A DNA stretch of 64,000 bases from Adiantum capillus-veneris. Its lineage: Eukaryota > Streptophyta > Polypodiopsida > Polypodiales > Pteridaceae. Below are positions 56,127-64,000 of the stretch, piece after piece (the stretch's first letter is position 1; each line of letters opens with the position of its first letter). The notes beneath the pieces were generated by a model. The model did not search any database. It had not been told where the DNA came from and saw only the letters and a list, made by a program, of their open reading frames with translations. Where the stretch lies: contig CM043948.1 in NCBI GenBank assembly GCA_014529385.2, positions 80,870,260-80,934,259 of the forward strand. The letters run 5' to 3'. Made by a program: the position numbers and the translations under genes.

Positions 56127-56322
56127 AGAAGCACATGTCTCTATTCTAACTCTTGTTCCCATTTAACTCTCTGACATTAAATGATCAGTTTAATATGAGA
56201 AAATCATTTGGGTTAGCTAGATATTAGAAGCACATGTCTCTATTCTAACTCTTGTTCTCGTTTATTATCCCACATTAAATGATCAGTTTAATATGAGAAA
56301 ATCATTTGGGTTAGCTAGATAT
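56127..56322. repeat. Tandem array, two ~98-bp units
   Basis: Units at 56127 and 56225 begin AGAAGCACATGTCTCTATTC and include GATCAGTTTAATATGAG and GGGTTAGCTAGATATTAG. A partial unit precedes them at about 56080. They share the AGAAGCAC motif with the 101-bp array upstream. Confidence 0.9.
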
Positions 56323-56360
56323 TAGATTTTATGACATTTTGCTTGGATAATTGTGCACTA

Positions 56361-56370
56361 CTATATATAG
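56361..56370 (+). promoter_or_regulatory. Possible TATA box
   Basis: CTATATATAG lies about 30 bp before an AAACAACA stretch. There is no convincing downstream gene, although a short Ser/Lys-rich coding-like stretch occurs near 57210-57370. Low confidence. Confidence 0.25.
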
Positions 56371-56628
56371 AAGAGATCGCACCCAAACAACATTTTCTAT
56401 TTATTTTTCTTGGTATTTCCTTTGAGCAACTACTTCTTCCTCTCCACTTCATTTCTTTCATTTTTTTTGGATAGTACAAAATTCTCAACACTATATTTAA
56501 TTCTACATGCTTTAAAAGCTCAATATGAAGCGGATTTTTGACATTAAAAGTAACTACTATTCAATATCCTCTTCAAAGCCTTGGATGCTACATAGCTCGA
56601 TAAGAGTTTGGACTTGTAAGATCAAGAT

Positions 56629-57078
56629 GTGTCTCCCTTGCGCAAAAATTGAGTAGTTGATCTAACCTTCAACTAGTCATATTTTGCGGAAGGAAGACAC
56701 CTTCATTTTTCTCACAATTCTTTTTCACATTTTTCTTGAAAAATTATTATTAACATGTGTGTCCTTTCCACGCGCCATATGCATAGTCGGATGAGCATCC
56801 TTCTATACATATTTCGTGCACATCTTTCTTTTGAGGAACTATGTCCCCCTTGCACAAAAATAGAGTAGTCGGTGACTACTCTAAATTGTGTAAGGGGAAC
56901 ACATCTTTTTTTTTCATGACTAGTGTCCTCCTTGTGCAAAAAAAGAGTAGTCGGCCGATTTCTCTATTTTCACACAAGGAGGACACATCTTTTTTTTCAA
57001 GACATGTGTCCTCCTTGCGCAAAAACACAGTAGTCAAGGGACACTTTCGACCACTCTATTTACGTGCAAGGGGAACAC
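56629..57078. repeat. Cluster of four related foldback repeats
   Basis: Imperfect hairpins of 64-73 bp lie at 56629-56700, 56841-56904, 56923-56986 and 57006-57078. Each left arm is a version of GTGTCCTCCTTGCGCAAAAA followed by AGAGTAGTC. Each right arm is its reverse complement (for example CACACAAGGAGGACAC at 56971-56986). The last three are separated by only ~19 bp containing T-rich CTTTTTTTT(T)CA. No protein is encoded. Confidence 0.9.
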
Positions 57079-57422
57079 TAATTGTTTTTGAAACTTTTGA
57101 TTGATTAAACCTTATAACGCGAATATAGTGTTCTGATATATTTTCTCTTTTTTTTAAGGTGTGGGCTCTAGTTATGGTAAGGGCCAAATAAACGACAAGG
57201 AATGTCCATAGAGAAGATAGCAAACCAGGAAATGCCTCACATAAAAGTGAGAGCTCAAAGGGAGATAAAGGTGTTGCATCCTCAAAGCAACAAGCTAAAA
57301 ATGGAGTTGATATGAATACCTCATATTGTGGCTCCAAGACGATTGATTTTAGAAAATCAAAAGCAATTTTTGCAAAAAAGATTTCATAATGGAAGCCCTT
57401 CTCTCATTGGCCTAGAGCTCGA

Positions 57423-57430
57423 TCTCTCTC

Positions 57431-57491
<61 letters not shown>
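57423..57491. repeat. Compound microsatellite (CT)n(CA)n
   Basis: CT to about 57461 with one CCC interruption, then CA to about 57491. Confidence 0.95.
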
Positions 57492-57492
<1 letters not shown>

Positions 57493-57571
57493 TTTGGCCT
57501 AGAGCACTCTCTTTAAATGTTAAAAGGCAAAAGGGAGACCTCAAACTTCCCCAAATGGCTTCAATGGTGAA

Positions 57572-57588
57572 CCCCCCCCCCCCCCCCC
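57572..57588. repeat. Poly-C tract, 17 nt
   Basis: The second long C homopolymer in the window. It interrupts sequence that may belong to the gypsy gag relic on the minus strand. Confidence 0.85.
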
Positions 57589-57759
57589 ATTTACTTTGGT
57601 GACCACCTTTTCTAGAGATATTGCATGATGTTCCTTTTTCTTCCTCATAGAAGTGTTTTTTTCTCATTTTGGTGAGTTAATTGCTTGTTTCTAGACAGGG
57701 CTCACCACCCTATGTTTCTTAGTCTCTTCTCTCATTGTGCTATGTTGTTTTGAAGTGGC

Positions 57760-59240
57760 TATCCTCTTCTGTTTTTTTTTTAAACTTTCTTAGATTGCTG
57801 CCCCATTCTCTGATTGCTTCATGACTTGCTTGCTTTCTCTCAATCCTTTCCTTGCCTCCATTTGTTTTAGCCTTTCTTGTAACTGAACGAGCTACTTAGC
57901 CCTTTCAACCATCCGCTGTTTCCTACCAATTCCTATGCCTCATGGGTTGCTTCACCGTATGTCTCATGCAATGGCTTTGTTCCACTAGTTGAGGCATAGA
58001 TCTAGACTTCATGCTCGATAATTGTTAAGAGTTGTTCCACTTGCTTGGAAATATTTTGTGAAAGACTACTCTATTCATGCCACATATTTCCTTTTTCTAA
58101 GCTTGAACTTTCTATTATGCTAGCTGTTTTGAAACTTCAGTTGTCGTTTGATTATCTTAGTTTGGTATGAGCTCTGGTTATTGCAGGCATTGTGTGGGTC
58201 CTACAAATTGTATAGCTGATGGTAGGGTTGGTGGTGAAGGAGATGAGTGGTTCCTAAGTTTGATTTGGAGATTCAGGGCAATCTCTCGCAAAATGCCCCT
58301 CTTTGCCACAATTGCAATAGTCTACCTCTTCTTCTAAATGATGGCCTATAACCCTGTCCATTTTGGTCTCCCCTCCCCTTATTTTTGTAACCACCATTTT
58401 GTAATGCACCTCTTGTTTTAGCATTTCCTTAGCATTGACCTTGGTTTTGCCTTCTTCATATGAGCTTTTTGAATTAAAGTGGACCAAAGTATTCAAGGTG
58501 TTTGAGTCCCTCTTCATTTATTTTCCAATTTCAGGGCCCTTTTTACCAGCTCTTTAAAACTCTTGGCAAGGCTCATAATTTATGCCTTTTGTAACCCCTT
58601 GACTTAAGTTATCTTCAAAAAAAGATATCCTTAGACTATTGTCACATGGGGGTGTAGCCATTTGTGTCACCAAATCTTTCAATTCGTCCACTAGTTTGTT
58701 GACCCTTAGTTTCTTCAGTTTTATATTGCCCATCACTGCTAAGAAGTCTTCATCATTTTTCTCATCCTTACACCTAAAGAGGAGAACTGTTACCAGACTC
58801 TTATATGTAGCCAAGCTCTGAGGTAGGTACCTATAGTACCATCTTTGAGCTTTGGTCAACAAAGTTTGCCAAAGATAATTGTGGTAGTATTCTTTGTGGA
58901 TGTTCCTCAACCTTGCCCAATATCCAAATGCTTGAACATTTACATTAGAGTCGCCATTCTTTGACCCCTTACTACCCAATGTTCAAATGCTTGAATATTT
59001 ACCTTGGAGTCGCTATTCTTTGACCCCTCGAATTCTAGAATCTTCATTTTTAGGCCCATTCGTCCTCCTTGTCTTCTTGCAATCCTTCCTCTAATACATC
59101 CCAAAACTTGTAATCTAAGGATTCTACCTCCCTAGTTTCATCCTCTATTCATTCTAGATAAGGTGGCTCTACATCCTCCTCCAGATTGACTGTCAAATCT
59201 GCTTTTTGAATGCCTCTGTCTACCTGCATCTCTGTCTAGC
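57760..59240 (-). pseudogene. Ty3/gypsy gag relic with CCHC knuckle
   Basis: On the minus strand the relic opens with acidic fragments (NLEEDVEPPYLE, LDYKFWDVLEEGLQEDKEDE; about 59200-59070). An open stretch from 58979 follows: FGYWARLRNIHKEYYHNYLW, KAQRWYYRYLPQSLATYKSL, LKKLRVNKLVDELKDLVTQM and ISFFEDNLSQGVTKGI. This is the W...LP...F...L pattern of gypsy gag. After a stop at 58554 comes a second part with the zinc knuckle CNCGKEGHFARDC (about 58310) and a stop at 58254. Fragments such as LQERLKQMEARKGLRE near 57850 may be its continuation toward pol. No RT follows directly; the gypsy pol at 43560-46260 is on the same strand. Confidence 0.8.
58926..59029. repeat. Short tandem duplication (~55 bp x 2) in gypsy gag
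   Basis: CAAATGCTTGAACATTTAC...TTCTTTGACCCC and CAAATGCTTGAATATTTAC...TTCTTTGACCCC are adjacent copies. Confidence 0.85.
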
Positions 59241-59265
59241 TAAGCAACAAACAACAAGCATGAAC

Positions 59266-61502
59266 ATGTAAAGTCTTTTAAGTCAAAAGACTTTCTATGC
59301 TACATAAAATAAATGTTGAAGTTTGATTGTACATAACAAAAAGGAGAATAACTTTCGTGGAGGTTTTGTTACTTAATGTGAATTTACATTTTGAAGATAT
59401 AACAAAAAAGAAGAATTTTAGTGATTTATTTTTTGTTTAATGGAAATGTAAAGATATATTTTACTTTATCTTTTCAAGGGCCTTTTTTCAAGACCAATAT
59501 TGGTATGTTTTTAAAGAGCTTGAAAAATTGGAAGCATGTATTTCTTTAAAGAGCTTGAAAAAAAGAAAAAAACCTTGCCTAATGTTGACTTAGGCTGGCT
59601 TGCTTTGAGGGCATGCATGACATGCAAATGCAGGGGTCGTTATGTGTGTGTGTAGTAGTTCTAAATCTATATATATATATATATATATATATACGCAAAC
59701 GAACACTAACTGTTCACAGACTAACAATTCTAAAAAAGTACAGTGGCATTGCACAATAATTTATTTGCAATTGAAAATAAATTTTGTACAAGGTAATGAA
59801 GATAACAAAATATACCTCAAGAATCCATAAACCCAAAGTCTGGGAAATTTTGCGTCACACTAAGAGATCCACCATTTGTTAAGAACTGGACATTTTAATC
59901 AAGGAAGGTAGCCCTCACCTGCACCCATAGCCACAAGAAAACTATTCGTTAGCACGTGATTGTACGCAAGTGATGCTGGGCATCCCAATTGTTATCCATG
60001 TCACCTTAAAAAAACACATAGTTCTTAACTAGTATATTGTTCTTTTTTGAAAAAAAGTTCCTTGGCATTTTTGCCAATTTGATAAAGAAAAGTGAAAACC
60101 CATAAAGCAGCTATGTATCTGGTTATTCCTCGATTTTATATATATATATATTTTTTTAAAAACTTTCTTTGCTACACTTAAGTTTTTAGGAAAAAGAAAA
60201 CTTCTTTTTTAATCTGATTGGAGAGAATTTCACCTTATAGCGGTAGACATAGTTAATCTCAAGCCGGATCACAGTTCTATTAAGGACCACCTCTTCCTTG
60301 TGGTTTGAAGTATAGAAAGAAACAATAGCATCCACATGTCACTCCGTGGTTCATTTCAAAAAACACCTTACAAAACATCTAATCTAAAATGCAAAAGTAA
60401 AGGATAAGATTGTAAGAAATGACGGCTGTAAAATGTAAGAGCTCACAAGCCTTTTCAAATGTAAAGTCTTTTAAGTCAAAAAACTTTCTATGTTACATAA
60501 AATAAATGTTGAAGTTTGATTGTACATAACAAAAAGGAGGATAACTTTAGTGGAGGTTTTGTTACTTAATGTGAATTTACCTTTTGAAGATATAACAAAA
60601 AAGAAGAATTTTAGTGATTTGTTTTTTGTTTAATGGAAATGTAAAGATATATTTTACTTTATCTTTTCAAGGGCCTTTTTTCAAGACCAATATTGGTATG
60701 TTTTTAAAGAGCTTGAAAAATTGGAAGCATGTATTTCTTTAAAGAGCTTGAAAAAAAGAAAAAAACCTTGCCTAATGTTGACTTAAGCTGGCTTGCTTTG
60801 AGGGCATGCATGACATGCAAATGCAGGGGTCGTTATGTGTGTGTGTAGTAGTTTTAAATCTATATATATATACGCAAACGAACACTAACTGTTCACAGAC
60901 TAACAATTCTAGAAAAGTACAGTGGCATTGCACAATAATTTATTTGCACTTGAAAATGAATTTTGTACAAGGTAATGAAGATAACAAAATATAGCTCAAG
61001 AATCCATAAACCCAAAGTCTTGGAAATTTTGCGTCACAGTAAGAGATCCACCATTTGTTAAGAACTGGACATTTTAATCAAGGAAGGTAGCCATCACCTG
61101 CACCCATAGCCACAAGAAAACTATTCATTAGCACGTGATTGTACGCAAGTGATGCTGGGCATCCCAATTATTATCCATGTCACCTTAAAAAAACACATAG
61201 TTCTTAACTAGTATATTGTTCTTTTTTGAAAAAAAGTTCCTTGGCATTTTTGCCAATCTGATAAAGGAAAGTGAAAACCCATAAAGCAGCTATGTATCTG
61301 GTTATTCCTCGATTTTATATATATATATTTAAAAAAAAACTTTCTTTGCTACACTTAAGTTTTTAGAAAAAAGAAAACTTCTTTTTAATCTGACTGGAGA
61401 GAATTTCACTGTATAGTGGTAGGCATAGTTAATCTCAAGCCAGATCACAGTTCTATTAAGGACCACCTCTTCCTTGTGGTTTGAAGTATAGAAAGAAACA
61501 AT
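59266..61502. repeat. Large direct duplication: two ~1.05-kb copies, 130 bp apart
   Basis: Copy 1 (59266-60326, 1,061 bp) and copy 2 (60459-61502, 1,044 bp) both begin ATGTAAAGTCTTTTAAGTC and end GTATAGAAAGAAACAAT. They are offset by 1,193 bp and nearly identical; by eye the differences are scattered substitutions and small indels. The main indel is a TA microsatellite of 26 bp in copy 1 (59668-59693) against 12 bp in copy 2. No coding potential beyond short open stretches. They lack a PBS or polypurine tract, so I treat them as a duplication and not as LTRs. Confidence 0.93.
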
Positions 61503-64000
61503 CTTCTGGAACAGATCCTACTTCAAGAACCCTTTTATAAACACGCTGAGATATCTTCAAAGAAACTTCTAAGAATTTACAAATTTATAACCTTGAGCTC
61601 CCCCCTTTTTTTTAATTTTTTAAAATTTTTTATTTCCCAAGAAATATCAATGTTTATTATGTCATGTCTGACATACTGTAGCCCAAGCCAATTATAAATT
61701 GTTTTTCGTATCATAAAACCCTAGACGAATCAGTCCCTAGATCCAACTCAGACCTTGTCCAAGAAAGATATGACAAAAGATTAACCAGCAAAGATCAGCT
61801 AAAGGGAAATATATGACTTTCCTTATAATACCAAGAACCTTTTAAACCAACCTTCTAGAAGCTTTTTTGTATATACTGCAAGATGGTAGGTGAAGATCAG
61901 TTCATATATACTTGAGTGAAATTAGGAAGCCAGAAGATGATGACAAGCAAATTTTATTGAATAGCCGAGGGTCAAACCAACCAAGACCTTCAGAACTCCG
62001 TCACTATGTTGAAGTAATGATAAGTCATCGAACACTATCACTAAACTTCATAGTATGTGATGTAAAAAAGATCAAGTAAATTTGAAACCAACTTTTTTTA
62101 ACTCAATCCGGTATGTGTTGCCACTCTTAGCTCTATAAAAAATCAGAGAAAGGGCAACATATCAGAAGCTAGTACTTAGTAAATACAAAATAACTTTTAG
62201 CCGATTCAGTGAGATAGGCATCTGCTCTAAAAAACAATTCAATCTTAGTAGTAGGTGATGTAATATGGTAAAAAAGGTTAAGTCAATTTGCAAAAACAAT
62301 ATTTACTCCTACAATTGGGTATGTGATACCATTTACTACCTACCTAATATCAGAAGACAGGACACCATTTCCGAAACTTGTATTTAGTGCCCTCAGAATA
62401 ACCTTCAGCCGATTCAATAGAATAGGCACCAGAACTAGAAAATGAATCAATCTAGGGACTGTCCTCTTACTCAAAGGACCTCAGCAATGTAGTGTTACAA
62501 TAAACCAAAATATCTTTTAAATCTTATAAGATCATTACAGCTCATTTTTTGTGAAATTCTGGTTTTTTTTCGATCTGCAGTATCCCTTTCAAGAGTACAT
62601 TACATCTATTGAGTAGCTTTTTTACAGAACATACCATCATCACCCATATATACAAATCCTTTCCTTTAAGTACCATACCATCCTCTTTTCTCAGCAGCTA
62701 TAATCCCTCTTACCTGGCAGTCTCCCCATTTTTCTTTTTTCTTTTTTAAAATTACAGATTTTTCCTCAAAAAACCGGTTTTACAGCACATTTTACAGAAA
62801 CCAGACTTATTACTATCATCATTCAAAAAAACTAGGTAGTTCTTAGTTTAACTGAGCCATTCACACTTCTTCCCATAACCAGTAAGAGTCACTTTCCAGA
62901 ACCAGGTTATATATATTTTTTTTGTTTATTTTACGAAAACAAACACCATTAGTCAAAGAGAATCACAATTTCCCGTCTGTCCCAGAGCAGACATATACTC
63001 CCACTTATATTTCTCCCATAAACCAGTAAGAATAGTTTTCGGAACATTTTTCCTTTAAAAAAATCTATATTACTGGTTTTTCGAAGCCTTTTAAAACTTT
63101 TTTCAGCATAGCTTCATAATATCAATTGACAGTCTCTAAAGCAAGAAATATTTTCTGTTTGACTTGTAGATTAGGAGACGCAGACGCCTCCACGATGTCC
63201 TTCCCATTCTTTTTTGGCATGTTGAGCACACAATAGTAAAATAGCTTCTAACACACACAGTATAGAATGCTCACACAAGTGAATACAAAGCACGACGCTA
63301 AGTGAGTATGAATACTCACCTTTAAGAGGCTTTTATATCTGTTGATGTCCATCAGAAGACGATACGCCAGACTCGGACAAGCTTCCGCCACTCGAGGTTG
63401 CCCATACGGGCCATATACTCAGGGATTGTCATCAGCTAGAGATCCGGATGCTCCAGACAGTGTCGCACCACATTCGCTACTACTATCTCATGCCAACCAA
63501 ACCCTAGCCCACATGCGGTAGCGTGCTGCAGGAAGCATGACTACTAAATGGAGAGAAGAGTTTAAACGCTACATAGTACACTATTGTGTATAAAGCTGAG
63601 ATTTTTATTAAGTTAAATGTAAGGTCCAGTCCCCTTCTCCTCAGTTACACCCTGGCAACCGATAAAACACCGCTCACATGGTCGATATACGGTCCGAAAT
63701 CCATTATGTGATTATTGTACCAAACCCCCAGGTTGATGATACACAACCCGTTATCCATACTACAGAACCTACACTGAGTTTTATGTCATACAGTACTCCA
63801 CTAGGGTAAAGTATCCATGCCCCGATCTTAATGGTGTGAGTTACTCAACACAGAGATGGTGATTTTAAGTAATCATTTATTATTTCCAATTTTGTCTTGA
63901 AGTCAAAAGGTGGTTCTATAAGATAGATGACATTTTCACACAACCAAGTCCATAGATTTGGTATGGAGTAACTTTTCCTGTGTTACTATACCCAGCTTAT
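61503..64000. other. Mostly featureless AT-rich sequence; weak minus-strand coding signal near 63190-63480
   Basis: A diverged tandem repeat (about 200 bp x 2) spans roughly 62053-62455, with shared AGCCGATTCA and TCAGAAG-type blocks. On the minus strand, 63480-63340 reads MTIPEYMARMGNLEWRKLVR, and near 63222 MPKKNGKDIVEASASPNLQV. These look protein-like but are short, interrupted and unrecognised. Nothing else identified. Confidence 0.35.

Noticed and set aside
55480-56322. CRISPR-like regularly spaced repeats
   Set aside because: The units are contiguous diverged tandem repeats without unique spacers, in a eukaryotic context.
57056-57337. 93-codon minus-strand open frame with hydrophobic segments
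   Set aside because: The opposite strand reads as a Ser/Lys-rich coding-like stretch and neither has a recognisable motif. I make no call.
59266-61502. LTR pair of a very short retrotransposon
   Set aside because: No primer-binding site after copy 1, no purine tract before copy 2 and no flanking target duplication.

Overview
The window looks like repeat-rich nuclear DNA of a land plant. The evidence is Ty1/copia and Ty3/gypsy LTR retrotransposons whose primer-binding sites match plant initiator tRNA-Met, hAT and MULE-type transposase relics with spliceosomal intron signals, and long dinucleotide microsatellites. I found no intact single-copy host gene, rRNA, tRNA or CRISPR array. The MULE-like relic and several unrecognised relics resemble protein types I associate with non-seed plants (moss, lycophyte, fern). 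That is an impression from memory and not a taxonomic call.

Layout. 1-2313 and 15092-16900 hold the two halves of a minus-strand MULE-like relic. They are separated by a three-element nest, 2314-15091. The outer element CopA-1 (227-bp LTRs) contains CopB (2581-7127, 192-bp LTRs) and a non-autonomous gag-only element, TRG (10867-14012, 298-bp LTRs). 16929-18480 is a hAT (BED/DUF659) relic. 18481-22100 is repeats with a ~290-bp GT/GA microsatellite. 22130-25980 is an unrecognised multi-exon relic. 26580-42713 holds four half-copies of the CopA family in alternating orientation. They also carry a solo LTR (31122-31895) and a nearly intact element of a third copia family, CopC (34343-39375, minus). 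43560-46260 is a minus-strand gypsy pol relic, and 46277-50731 a 3'-truncated CopA copy (CopA-6). 50732-54240 has two unrecognised relics and a pair of perfect hairpins. 54240-57600 is tandem repeats, foldback repeats and microsatellites. 57500-59240 is a minus-strand gypsy gag relic, 59266-61502 a 1.05-kb direct duplication, and 61503-64000 is mostly featureless.

How it fits together. LTR divergences counted by eye are about 7% for CopA-1, about 2% for CopB and TRG inside it, and about 3.6% for CopC, so the nested elements are younger than their host. The four CopA half-copies at 26580-42713 are best explained as two same-orientation neighbouring elements broken by one ~11-kb inversion with both breakpoints in integrase. 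Undoing it restores 5'-to-3' order, near-matching target-site duplications and LTR pairs that share diagnostic variants. TRG carries a gag-like region followed in the same frame by a ~415-codon reading frame that I recognise as no known domain.
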